A stretch of 12,871 nt of DNA from CANJDH01 sp031430015 (GCA_031430015.1 JANPAR010000338.1:1-12871), one strand, 5' to 3'; positions 1 through 7,090 are shown, numbered from the stretch's first letter. Numbers and translations are program-made. Notes: generated by a model not told the origin, from the sequence alone.

Positions 1-902
1 TGTTTCATGCCTGCGGAGCGCATGGAGAAGTAGTCGGCGGTGTTGGCAAAACGTGCGGCAACGGTGTTGAAGCGCGGATCGGTTTTCAATTCCGGCCGGC
101 CGATGGCATCGAACAGCGGAAACACCTGCGCATTGGTGTTGGCTGAAAGCGAGAAGTAGCCGTCAGCGGTTTTCTGCGGCGTGTAATGCGGGCTCACCAG
201 GCGCGGATCACCAGTTTCGCCCAGCGGCTCGCCCGGCGCCGGCACATAGGTGCGGTTGTAGAGATGTTCGGTCATCACCTGGGTGGCCATGTTTTCGAAC
301 ATCGGCACTTCAATCGCCTGCCCCTCGCCGGTACGCTCGCGGTTGAAGAGAGCCATCGCGATCATCTGCACGGCAATCAGGCCGCCGGTGCGGTCCGCCA
401 GCACATAAGGCAGGAAGCGCGGTTCACCGTGCGCCCGCGCAATCAAGCCGGCCACGCCGGCCGAGCCTTGCACCACCGGGTCGTAAGCAGCCTTCTTCGC
501 GTAGCGCCCTTTTTGCCCAAAGCCGAACATGCCGCAGTACACGATGTCGGGCTTGACCGCGCGCACTTCATCGTAGGAGAGCTGCATGCGCGCCATCGAG
601 CCCGGCCGCACGTTCCAGGTCATCACGTCGGCGTCTTTGAGCAGGCGCAGCAGGGCGGCGTGGCCTGCCGGCGTTTTGAGATTGAGGCAGATCGCGCGCT
701 TGTTGCGATTGAGGTGCAGAAACTTCGGCGCCATGCCTGGCGTCTTGCCGCGCCCGCCGAGGAAACGGCCCACATCGCCTTCCGGGCTTTCAACCTTGAT
801 CACCTCAGCGCCGTGATCAGCAAGAATTTGCGTACACAGCGGGCCGATCACCACCGAAGTGAGGTCGATGACCTTGATGCCTTCGAGCATGCCGCCGCTC
901 AT
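1..902 (-). CDS. CaiB/BaiF-family (class III) CoA-transferase, C-terminus cut by window edge
   Basis: Class III CoA-transferases move CoA from a donor thioester to a carboxylic acid in the cytoplasm. The visible 300 residues read like the family: an N-terminal nucleotide-fold start (EGIKVIDLTSVVIGPLCTQ, about residues 7-25), then GAEVIKVESPEGD (31-43), LNRNKRAICLNLKTP (64-78) and the LADRTGG segment. Asp170 in that segment fits the catalytic aspartate that forms the aspartyl-CoA intermediate. Full-length relatives have about 400 residues, so roughly 100 are missing past base 1. The ATG at 902-900 is chosen because GAAGAAGG lies about 8 bases upstream. It starts 64 bases behind the Bug receptor on the same strand, so the two are probably cotranscribed. 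The family is certain; the acid substrate is not visible. The divergent HMG-CoA-lyase-like gene suggests a hydroxy-dicarboxylate, which is inference. Confidence 0.9.
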   Translation of the reverse strand, partial: MSGGMLEGIKVIDLTSVVIGPLCTQILADHGAEVIKVESPEGDVGRFLGGRGKTPGMAPKFLHLNRNKRAICLNLKTPAGHAALLRLLKDADVMTWNVRPGSMARMQLSYDEVRAVKPDIVYCGMFGFGQKGRYAKKAAYDPVVQGSAGVAGLIARAHGEPRFLPYVLADRTGGLIAVQMIAMALFNRERTGEGQAIEVPMFENMATQVMTEHLYNRTYVPAPGEPLGETGDPRLVSPHYTPQKTADGYFSLSANTNAQVFPLFDAIGRPELKTDPRFNTVAARFANTADYFSMRSAGMK

Positions 903-966
903 GGTGTTGCCTTCTTCATTGACTTGTCTCTTTCGGTTGAACTCATGGACGGTGGAAGGCGCGGCC

Positions 967-1947
967 TCACTCAGGAATCATCCCCGCCGCCCTGACCACG
1001 CGCGCCCACATTGCCGTGTCGCGCGCCTGCAACTGCGCGAACTCGGCTGGCGTAGTGAGCAACACTTCGCTGCCGCTCGCCTCGTGTGCCGGGATGTCGC
1101 TCTTGATGGCGGTGTGGATCATGCCGTGCAGCTTGGTGACGATGTCCTGCGGTGTACCGGCCGGCAGATAGGCACCGATCCAGTTCGACAACTCGTAATC
1201 GGGAAAGCCTTGCTCCATCATGGTAGGCAGGTTGGGCATCTGCGGGATGCGGTTCTTGCCGGTGACCGCGAGGGCTTTGAGCCGCCCGCTCTGCGCCAGC
1301 GGAAAGCCGGTGCGCAAGTCAGTCCACATCACGCTCACCTGGCCCGCGATCACATCGGTGAGGGCCTGCGGCGAGCCCTTGTAGGGCACGTGCAGCATGT
1401 CGGTGTTGTTCATCATCTTGAACATTTCACCGCCGATGCGGCTCGGTGCATTGGCGCTGGCGAAACTGAACTTGCCGGGGCTGGCCTTGGTGATACGTGC
1501 CAAATCAGCCACGCTATTGGCCGGGAAGGCCGGCGCGACCACCAGGATGAAGGCGTTGTTGCTGACCGCCGTGACCGGCACAAAATCCTTGATCGGGTCA
1601 TAGGGCAACTTCTTGAATAGTGCCGGGTTGGCCGCGTGCGTGGTGCCGGTGGTCATCAGCACGGTGTAGCCATCGGCGGGTGCCTTGGCCGCGGCTTCGG
1701 CAGCCAGAAATCCGCTCGCGCCGCCACGGTTGTCGACGATGATGGTGTGGCCCATCAGCTTGGTGATCTGCAGCGCCACCAGACGCGAGGCCTGGTCGGT
1801 CGCGCTGCCGGCCGGGAACGAGACGATGAAGCGGATCGGCTTGTTCGGATAGTCGGTGGCTTGTGCTTGTGCGTGCGCGAGTGCGGGTATGAGGCCGGGC
1901 ACAGGCAGGGCAGCAATCGTTCCAAGGAGAGTACGGCGTGACAGCAT
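967..1947 (-). CDS. Bug/TctC-family periplasmic solute-binding protein
   Basis: This 326-residue protein is a tripartite tricarboxylate transporter receptor (Bug family), which binds carboxylates in the periplasm. It has an N-terminal signal peptide with an SRRTLL segment and an AHA-QAQA-type cleavage region near residue 26. The family pattern YPNKPIRFIVSFPAGSATD follows, then VDNRGGASG, ADGYTVLMTTGT, LPYDPIKDFVPV and LHVPYKGSPQALTDVIAGQV. The ATG at 1947 is preferred over an ATG at 1980 because AGGAG lies 9 bases before it and it leaves a clean signal peptide. Adjacent arginines make Tat export possible, but Sec is equally plausible. No TctA/TctB membrane genes are present, as is usual for the expanded orphan Bug receptors of Burkholderiales. 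It heads a minus-strand unit with the CoA-transferase and is divergent from the lyase gene. The ligand is unknown. Confidence 0.93.
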   Translation of the reverse strand: MLSRRTLLGTIAALPVPGLIPALAHAQAQATDYPNKPIRFIVSFPAGSATDQASRLVALQITKLMGHTIIVDNRGGASGFLAAEAAAKAPADGYTVLMTTGTTHAANPALFKKLPYDPIKDFVPVTAVSNNAFILVVAPAFPANSVADLARITKASPGKFSFASANAPSRIGGEMFKMMNNTDMLHVPYKGSPQALTDVIAGQVSVMWTDLRTGFPLAQSGRLKALAVTGKNRIPQMPNLPTMMEQGFPDYELSNWIGAYLPAGTPQDIVTKLHGMIHTAIKSDIPAHEASGSEVLLTTPAEFAQLQARDTAMWARVVRAAGMIPE

Positions 1948-1977
1948 GGTGATGGGCTCCTGAGTCATCAAGGCAGG

Positions 1978-2012
1978 CAAAGCGCCGGTTTCGTGTACGC
2001 TTCAACGCTTTG
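1978..2012. promoter_or_regulatory. Inverted repeat in the divergent promoter between bug and lyase genes
   Basis: CAAAGCG (1978-1984) and CGCTTTG (2006-2012) form a 7-bp perfect inverted repeat. It lies in the 93-base gap between two divergent start codons (1947 and 2041). Half-sites about 28 bp apart fit a dimeric regulator such as a LysR-type protein, but no regulator is encoded nearby. Seven base pairs can arise by chance, so this is a weak call. Confidence 0.25.
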
Positions 2013-2040
2013 TAGCATAGCAGCGCAAGAGGAGAATGGC

Positions 2041-3006
2041 ATGAACGATCTGCCCAAGAGTATCCGCATCAACGAAGAAGGCCCGCGTGAAGGCTTTCAG
2101 TTTGAGAAGGAGCCGATAGCGACGGCGCGCAAGATCGAGTTGATCGACGCGCTCTCGCATACTGGCCTCAAACAAATCCAGGTGGTGTCGTTCGTGCCGC
2201 CGCAAAACGTGCCGGGCATGGCCGATGCGAGCGAAGTGGTGGCAGGGTTCACGCCCAACCCTGACGTCGATTACGTCGCGCTCTGGCTCAACGAACGCGG
2301 CCTGCAACGCGCAATGGGCCACGATGACAAGCTGCTGATCTTCGGCTCCATCGGCCTCACTTGTTCCGCGCCGTTTCTAGCACGCAACCAAAAGCGCACG
2401 ATGGAGGAAAACGTCGAAGCGCAACGCTCGATCATGAAGATGTATCGCGCCAACGGCGTGGCGGTCAAGCGTGGCTCGCTGATGGCCGCGTTCGGTTGCA
2501 ACTTTGCCGGCGACATTGCGCCGTCGCTGGTGGCGGACATGGTCGGCCAGATGCTTGATCTCGCTGCCGAGTCCGGTGAGTCGCTCGAATACTTGTCGCT
2601 GGCCGACACCATGGCCTGGGCCACACCGCTGTCGATCCAGCGCGTTGTCGGTGCAGTGCGCGAGCGCTTTCCGAATTTGCGCCTCTCGCTGCACCTGCAC
2701 GACACGCGCGGCATGGGCATCGCCAATGCCTTCGCTGGTCTGCAAATGGGGGTGGACATGTACGACGCCGCCGTCGCGGGCCTCGGTGGCTGCCCGTTCG
2801 CTGCGCACAAGGGTGCAGCGGGCAACGTGTGCACTGAAGACCTGGTCTTCATGTGCGACGAAATGGGCATTGAGACCGGCATTGACCTCGAAGCGTTGAT
2901 GCGCGCGGCTTGCGTAGCCGAAAATGTAGTGGGTCATCCGCTGCCGGGTTCGGTGAAATCGGGTGGCAGCCTCAACGCACTGCGCGAGAAAGTGCGGCTT
3001 CAGTAA
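2041..3006 (+). CDS. Hydroxymethylglutaryl-CoA lyase-like (HMGL/DRE-TIM family) enzyme
   Basis: This 321-residue TIM-barrel enzyme belongs to the HMG-CoA lyase branch, which splits 3-hydroxy-3-methylglutaryl-CoA (or related hydroxyacyl-CoAs) by a metal-dependent retro-aldol reaction. Visible signatures are GPREG near the N-terminus (Arg16), the metal-binding HLHDTRG (His218, His220), the GLGGCPFA loop with catalytic-type Cys251, and GNVCTEDLVFM (261-271). The usual Asp after the catalytic Arg is Glu17 here, so this may be a subfamily acting on a different acyl-CoA. The ATG at 2041 is chosen over an earlier frame start at 1993 because AGGAG lies 6 bases upstream (2030-2034). It is divergent from the Bug/CoA-transferase unit, which suggests uptake, CoA activation and cleavage of one acid. 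The strict mvaB assignment is left open. Confidence 0.88.
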   Translation: MNDLPKSIRINEEGPREGFQFEKEPIATARKIELIDALSHTGLKQIQVVSFVPPQNVPGMADASEVVAGFTPNPDVDYVALWLNERGLQRAMGHDDKLLIFGSIGLTCSAPFLARNQKRTMEENVEAQRSIMKMYRANGVAVKRGSLMAAFGCNFAGDIAPSLVADMVGQMLDLAAESGESLEYLSLADTMAWATPLSIQRVVGAVRERFPNLRLSLHLHDTRGMGIANAFAGLQMGVDMYDAAVAGLGGCPFAAHKGAAGNVCTEDLVFMCDEMGIETGIDLEALMRAACVAENVVGHPLPGSVKSGGSLNALREKVRLQ

Positions 3007-3020
3007 GATCTGTAAAGAGC

Positions 3021-3098
3021 AATAAAGGAGTCAAAAAAAAGGGGTCAAAAAAAAGAAAAAAAGGGATCAGACCCCTTTATTTTCTTTGCTTTTGACTC
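3021..3098. repeat. Eroded stack of palindrome half-sites with one near-complete copy
   Basis: Three left half-sites of the AAAGGGGTCA type follow one another: AAAGGAGTCA (3024-3033), AAAGGGGTCA (3038-3047) and AAAGGGATCA (3060-3069). The third is completed by GACCCCTTT to give a 19-base palindrome (3060-3078) with one mismatched pair. An outer pair, GAGTCAAAA (3028-3036) and TTTTGACTC (3090-3098), encloses everything as a larger dyad. Long A runs fill the gaps. The stretch lies 14 bases after the lyase stop and may also weakly terminate transcription, since GACCCC is followed by T-rich sequence. Confidence 0.7.
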
Positions 3099-3107
3099 GT
3101 CGCGTAT

Positions 3108-3128
3108 AAATGGGGTCTGACCCCATTT
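3108..3128. repeat. Perfect 21-base palindrome, AATGGGG variant
   Basis: AAATGGGGTC, a central T, and GACCCCATTT form a perfect dyad. The same core and flanks occur at 11137-11155. It lies 40 bases before the sulfatase start. Palindromes with this GGGGTC-N-GACCCC core are, from memory, widespread between genes in Proteobacteria; I cannot count copies genome-wide from this window. Confidence 0.85.
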
Positions 3129-3167
3129 GTCTTTTCCCTCTCCGCCAACGCATTCAATCACACGACC

Positions 3168-4574
3168 ATGACGACACGCAACAAACCCAACCTGCTGGTG
3201 ATCCTGATTGACGACCTGCGCTACGACGAATTTGGTGCCGGCGGCCATCCGTATATGCAGACGCCGCATATCGACCGTCTCGCACGCGAAGGCGCTTTGT
3301 TCGAGCGCGCCTTTCACACCACGCCGATCTGCTCGCCCAATCGCGCCTCGATCGTCACCGGCCAATACGCCAGCCGCCACGGCATCATCGACAACGTGGC
3401 GCGCGACGCGATGAGCCATCGCCTGCCGAACTTTCACCTGGAACTCAAGAAGCAGGGCTATCGCACCACACACGTCGGCAAGTGGCACATGGGCAACGAA
3501 GGCGGGCCGCGCCCTGGTTATGACTATTGGGTGAGCTACGACGGCCACGGCCGCATCAACAACCCGCGCCTCAATCACGACGGCAAGTATGTGCAGCACA
3601 CCGGCTATGTGACCGACATCATGAACACGCTGGCGGTCGATTTTCTCGAGCAGCACCACGCCAAGCGCAGGGGTGAGCCGTTCTCGCTGTTCTTTGCGCA
3701 CAAGGCGGTGCATCCGGATGCCGAGCAGGCGGCCGATGGCACGTTCCGCGTTGACGGCTACATTGCCGCGGAACGCCACAAGGACTTGTATCGCGGCAAG
3801 GTGTTTCCGAAATCGCCCAACATGCTCTCGCCGGCGGAAGTGATCAAGCAAAAGCCCGCCTGGGCCGAGTGCTTCGACTTGAAACGTGAACCGGGGGCGC
3901 GCCAGGTGCTCGACGCGGTGCACTCGGGAGAGCAGGAAGAAATCCGCCTGCGCGCGGCGATGATGGCCTCGGTCGACGAGGGCATCGGCATGATCCTCGA
4001 GACGCTCGAGAAAAATGGCCAGCTCGACAGCACCTGCATCGTCTTCCTTGGCGACAACGGCTATTTCTTCGGCGAACACGGCTTGGGTCCCGAGCGGCGC
4101 TTTGCCTACGAAGAAGGCATCCGCTCGCCGTTCCTGGTGCGCTACCCGAAAAAGGTCAAGGCCGGCTCGCGCGTCAAGGACCTGGTGTTGTGCCAGGACA
4201 TCGCCCCGACCTTCATCGAACTGGCCGGCGGCAAACCCGGCGCGCAGATTCAGGGGCGCTCACTGCTGCCGCTGTTTGCCAACAAGGGATCACGAAAAAC
4301 CACCGGCTGGCGCAAATCCTTCCTGGTCGAGTACTGGGCCGAGAACGCCATGCCCTGGCTGGTCGGCATGACCTACAAGTGCGTGCGCACCGACCGCTAC
4401 AAGCTGATCCACTGGGTCAATCGTGGCAACGCCGGTGAACTCGACGAGCTCTACGACCTCGAAAAAGATCCTTACGAGCTCAAGAACCTCTATCACAGCC
4501 GCGCGCTCTTGCCGGTACGAGAGAAATTGAAACGCGAGCTGCGCAAGCTCTCCGCCGACGCGCTCGGTCTCTGA
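3168..4574 (+). CDS. Sulfatase (alkaline phosphatase superfamily, S1-type), apparently cytoplasmic
   Basis: Sulfatases hydrolyse sulfate esters using a formylglycine made from an active-site Cys or Ser. This 468-residue protein has metal ligands Asp15-Asp16 (LIDDLRYD) and the first signature CSPNRASIVTG, with Cys55 as the formylglycine precursor (CxPxR rule met). The second signature is GYRTTHVGKWHMG (97-109, Lys105 and His107). HKAVHP follows (His178, Lys179, His182), then the metal pair LGDNG (Asp296, Asn297). The C-terminus (about 405-450: RTDRYKLIHW, ELYDLEKDP) resembles the sulfatase C-terminal domain. The length is typical. No signal peptide is seen, so it should act in the cytosol on an imported substrate. 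The start has no clear Shine-Dalgarno, but MTTRNKPNLLVILIDD is a typical beginning. No maturase lies in the window. Phosphonate ester hydrolase activity is an alternative within the superfamily. Confidence 0.92.
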   Translation: MTTRNKPNLLVILIDDLRYDEFGAGGHPYMQTPHIDRLAREGALFERAFHTTPICSPNRASIVTGQYASRHGIIDNVARDAMSHRLPNFHLELKKQGYRTTHVGKWHMGNEGGPRPGYDYWVSYDGHGRINNPRLNHDGKYVQHTGYVTDIMNTLAVDFLEQHHAKRRGEPFSLFFAHKAVHPDAEQAADGTFRVDGYIAAERHKDLYRGKVFPKSPNMLSPAEVIKQKPAWAECFDLKREPGARQVLDAVHSGEQEEIRLRAAMMASVDEGIGMILETLEKNGQLDSTCIVFLGDNGYFFGEHGLGPERRFAYEEGIRSPFLVRYPKKVKAGSRVKDLVLCQDIAPTFIELAGGKPGAQIQGRSLLPLFANKGSRKTTGWRKSFLVEYWAENAMPWLVGMTYKCVRTDRYKLIHWVNRGNAGELDELYDLEKDPYELKNLYHSRALLPVREKLKRELRKLSADALGL

Positions 4575-4619
4575 CGCACACGCCAATCACCTGGTTTCCC
4601 CGGTGCTGAGGCGCCAGAA

Positions 4620-4687
4620 CCCTTGGTGGATGCGCATCGTGGCGATGCGATGGCCTTAGAATGGCTTGCACCAAGGGCTTTGGCCAT
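4620..4687. repeat. Nested inverted repeats between convergent genes
   Basis: CCCTTGGTG (4620-4628) pairs perfectly with CACCAAGGG (4669-4677). Inside lies the hairpin GCATCG-TGG-CGATGC (4634-4648), and overlapping it ATGGCC (4650-4655) pairs with GGCCAT (4682-4687). The stretch lies between the sulfatase stop and the stop of the opposite-strand MFS gene. It may act as a bidirectional transcription stop, although no T run follows the stems. A TAGAAT at 4657-4662 resembles a -10 box but has no gene to serve. Confidence 0.5.
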
Positions 4688-4690
4688 GCG

Positions 4691-4766
4691 CAATCGCGCA
4701 ATCGGGCGCGATCGACGTAGGTTAATCGGTCAATCGGCCAATCGGGGTCAATCGCGCGGTAATCGG
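4691..4766. repeat. Degenerate 8-bp tandem repeat, consensus (C/T)AATCGGN
   Basis: AATCG recurs at 4692, 4700, 4724, 4732, 4740, 4750 and 4761. Most spacings are 8 bases, and two weaker units fall between 4707 and 4722. The units read CAATCGCG, CAATCGGG, then TAATCGGT, CAATCGGC, CAATCGGG and further drifted copies. It lies in non-coding sequence between convergent genes. Confidence 0.6.
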
Positions 4767-4784
4767 TGGCAGACCACAATTACC
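4758..4784. terminator. Hairpin overlapping the MFS gene stop codon
   Basis: GGTAAT (4758-4763) and GTGG (4766-4769) pair with ATTACC (4779-4784) and CCAC (4774-4777) around a CAGA loop, giving a 10-bp stem with small bulges. It covers the TAA stop of the MFS gene (4780-4782) and may help stop the converging transcripts. There is no T tract, so it is not a canonical intrinsic terminator. Confidence 0.35.
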
Positions 4785-6033
4785 GATGCCCTGCATCCGG
4801 CGGTGCGCGCCGCGGTCGCGCACCGACAAGCAAGAACACGATCCCGAGCAACAGCGCGCCGCTCGCGATCAACAAGCCCTGATTGAAATTGCCGCTGCGC
4901 ACCGCCAGTTCACCTGCCAATGGCGGCCCGACGATCTGCCCGACGCTGTATGCGGCCGTCATGATCGCCACCATCTCGGCGGTACGGTGCGGTGCGAGGT
5001 TGCGCGCTTCGGCATTGGCCACCGTGACGATGCCCATGAAGGTGCCGCCAATGATGAAACCGCTGGCCAGCAGCGCCCACGGCGCGCTCGAGAACACCGG
5101 CAGCGCCACGCCCGCCGCCTGCAGGCCGTAGAGCACGATCAGCGTCGTGGTTGGGCCGATGCGCTGCGCCACCTGCGCCCACAACACGTTGGATGGAATC
5201 GATGCCAGCCCGAGCAGCATCCAGCTAAACGCCGCGTAAGCCGCCAGTTGCGGCTGCTGCTTGGCGATCAGGGGCAGGAAGGTGCCGCTCACGATGAAGC
5301 CGACGCCAGTGAGTGCATAACTTGCCACCAGCCACGCCGCACCACCGCGCCAGGTGCTTGCTTGCGGCACATCTCGGGCAACTGGGGCTGCATCCTGCCG
5401 GGGCACACCCGGTGCGCTGCGCGTCGTCACCGTCAGGAACACCAGCGGCATGAGCAGTGCGATCAGCGCCGCGGTGCCGAGCCACATGTCGCGCCAGCCC
5501 CAGTGCAACCCTTCGAACAACGCCACCATCATGCCCGAGAGCACGATGCCGCACCCGACCCCGCCGTAGTGCACCCCGGCGCCGGCGCCCGCGTTCAGGC
5601 GCGCCAGCGCGTCGAGCACGATCGCCGTGGCATACACCATGATCAATACGCTGATCATGCCCGAGACGAAGCGCAACACCGCCCACCACGCAAACGAGGT
5701 GGTGAGCGCCATCGCGCCGGTGGTGATCAGCGCGGCCAGCATGCACCAGCGCAGCGTCGTCTTCGGGCCCGGTGCGAAGCCGAGCTTGCGCGCAAAAATC
5801 GGCCACATGGTGGCGAGCAGGTAGCCGATGAAATTGAGCGTCGCGAGGTAGCCCGAGCCCTCGGTCGAGAGCCCGGCTTCGGCCACCATGTGCGGCAGGA
5901 TCGGCGTATAGGCGTAGCGCGCCAGGCCCATCGCCAGCGCCATCGCTGCGGCGCCGCCAAAGGCGATCACGGGAATCCTGAAAATGGTGCGCACGGGAGA
6001 GGGTGGGGTCAACGCATCGGCGGCGCATGCCAA
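4780..6033 (-). CDS. YbfB/YjiJ-family MFS transporter
   Basis: This 417-residue polytopic inner-membrane protein has about 12 hydrophobic segments in two halves of six, split by a polar loop near residues 205-230 (TTRSAPGVPRQDAAPVARD). The first helix carries MALAMGLARYAYTPILPHM, close to the GxxRFxYTPLLP pattern of the YbfB/YjiJ (MFS_4) group. These are proton-driven exporters or importers of unknown substrates. The start is unclear: no in-frame ATG precedes helix 1. TTG at 6033 gives the longest form, and GTG at 5994 would leave a short tail (RTIFRIPVIAFGG) typical of the family. Neither has a strong ribosome site. The gene is separated from the upstream dienelactone-hydrolase gene by a terminator, so it is probably its own unit. 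An ATG at 6028 is out of frame. Confidence 0.9.
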   Translation of the reverse strand: MACAADALTPPSPVRTIFRIPVIAFGGAAAMALAMGLARYAYTPILPHMVAEAGLSTEGSGYLATLNFIGYLLATMWPIFARKLGFAPGPKTTLRWCMLAALITTGAMALTTSFAWWAVLRFVSGMISVLIMVYATAIVLDALARLNAGAGAGVHYGGVGCGIVLSGMMVALFEGLHWGWRDMWLGTAALIALLMPLVFLTVTTRSAPGVPRQDAAPVARDVPQASTWRGGAAWLVASYALTGVGFIVSGTFLPLIAKQQPQLAAYAAFSWMLLGLASIPSNVLWAQVAQRIGPTTTLIVLYGLQAAGVALPVFSSAPWALLASGFIIGGTFMGIVTVANAEARNLAPHRTAEMVAIMTAAYSVGQIVGPPLAGELAVRSGNFNQGLLIASGALLLGIVFLLVGARPRRAPPDAGHR

Positions 6034-6057
6034 CCGGCTTCGGCTTCGTGGTCGGGC

Positions 6058-6089
6058 AACAAAAAACCCGCATCAGCGGGCTTTTTGTT
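6058..6089 (-). terminator. Intrinsic terminator after the dienelactone-hydrolase gene
   Basis: Read on the minus strand, AACAAAAAGCCCGC, a TGAT loop and GCGGGTTTTTTGTT form a 14-bp stem with one mismatch. Its GC-rich core is followed directly by six T residues. It begins 21 bases after the stop of the minus-strand gene at 6111 and ends transcription before the MFS gene. The mirror-image A/T tails mean it could also work on the plus strand. Confidence 0.85.
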
Positions 6090-6110
6090 GGCTACCGCCG
6101 GTCAACTTAA

Positions 6111-7007
6111 TCAGGCGACGCCGTGCTGCTTGAACCACGCCAGCATTTCCTTCCAGCCGGCTTCGGCTTCCGGTTTGCGATAGCTCGGGCGGTAATCGGC
6201 ATGGAACGCGTGCGGCACGTTCGGATACAGGATGAAGGTCGAGGCCTTGGCATTCTTGTTGCCCTTGGCGAGCACCTCTTGCATGCGCGCCACCTGGTTC
6301 ACCGGAATGCCGGCGTCGGCACCGGCGTACAGGCCGAGCACCGGGGCGTTGAGGTTGGCCACCACGTCGTGCGGGGTCTTGGCCATGGCCGGCGGCATCG
6401 GGTTCAGACCGCCGTACCACGACACGCCTGCCTTGATCTTCTTGCTGTGCGCTGCCACCATCCACACGGTACGGCCACCGCGGCACATGCCCGTGATACC
6501 GAGCTTGGCGGCGTTCACTTTCTTGTGCTTTGAGACCATGTCGATCAGTGCGTCCACGTCAGCGAGCATGACGTCGTCGGAGAGCGAGTTGGCCTTGCCG
6601 ATGACTTCCTTGATGTCGCTGATTTTGGTGAGGTCGCCGGAGCGGAAGAAGGGGTCGAAGGTCACCCCGACGATGCCCACCTTGGCGAGGCGGCGGCAGA
6701 TGTCCTGCTGGTAGCGGTGCATGCCGAAAATTTCCGGCACCACGAGCACGGCGGGGAATTTGCCAGCCTTGGTCGGGGCAGCGATGTAGCCTGGCATCTT
6801 GCCGCCGTTGACGGTGACCTGGATGTCTTCACCGGCCACGCCTTCGCTGTCAGTCGTGATGGCCGTTTGCGCGGCTACCGGGCCGGCGGAGAGCGCGAAG
6901 CCTGCGACAGAGGCGGATGAAGCGAGAAAGCCGCGGCGGCTGAATTTGACTTCAGGCAGGAGGCTCTCCATGTGGGGGTCGGCGAACGTGGTTTTGTCTT
7001 CGAGCAT
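6111..7007 (-). CDS. Tat-exported dienelactone hydrolase family protein
   Basis: This 298-residue alpha/beta hydrolase has the dienelactone hydrolase layout: VVPEIFGMHRY with Glu92, the nucleophile elbow GMCRGGR with Cys175, GADAGIP with Asp231, and PNVPHAFHADYR with His266. Together these make the Cys-Asp-His triad plus the glutamate that arms the cysteine. The N-terminus carries a twin-arginine signal, SRRGFL at 23-28, followed by a hydrophobic stretch ending near AAQ (45-47), so the folded enzyme is probably periplasmic. The ATG at 7007 is chosen because AAGGA lies 7 bases upstream; a longer frame back to 7286 runs into the opposite gene and is not credible. Classical enzymes open dienelactone in chlorocatechol breakdown, but no chlorocatechol genes are here, so the substrate is unknown. 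It is divergent from the aldolase operon. Confidence 0.9.
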   Translation of the reverse strand: MLEDKTTFADPHMESLLPEVKFSRRGFLASSASVAGFALSAGPVAAQTAITTDSEGVAGEDIQVTVNGGKMPGYIAAPTKAGKFPAVLVVPEIFGMHRYQQDICRRLAKVGIVGVTFDPFFRSGDLTKISDIKEVIGKANSLSDDVMLADVDALIDMVSKHKKVNAAKLGITGMCRGGRTVWMVAAHSKKIKAGVSWYGGLNPMPPAMAKTPHDVVANLNAPVLGLYAGADAGIPVNQVARMQEVLAKGNKNAKASTFILYPNVPHAFHADYRPSYRKPEAEAGWKEMLAWFKQHGVA

Positions 7008-7090
7008 GGCGTTATCCTTGAGGGGTGAGTAGGGATTGCGTGAAGTGTTGCGTGAAAAACGTGACACCGCCGTAGTGTACAGATTTTGAG

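Noticed and set aside
186..995. Plus-strand open frame of 269 codons opposite the CoA-transferase
   Set aside because: The minus strand encodes a clear CaiB/BaiF protein there; the plus-strand product has no recognisable features.
3092..3110. TTGACT and TATAAA as a sigma-70 promoter for the sulfatase
   Set aside because: The two hexamers are only 7 bases apart, far short of about 17.
3045..4079. Minus-strand open frame of 344 codons opposite the sulfatase
   Set aside because: It runs out of the A-rich repeat and mirrors sulfatase codons; no motif is visible.
4691..4766. Possible CRISPR-like array
   Set aside because: Units are only 8 bases with no spacers; this is a simple tandem repeat.
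4786..6183. Plus-strand open frame of 465 codons opposite the MFS transporter
   Set aside because: Composition is Arg/His/Gln-rich without any domain and mirrors GC-rich codons of a well-supported membrane protein.
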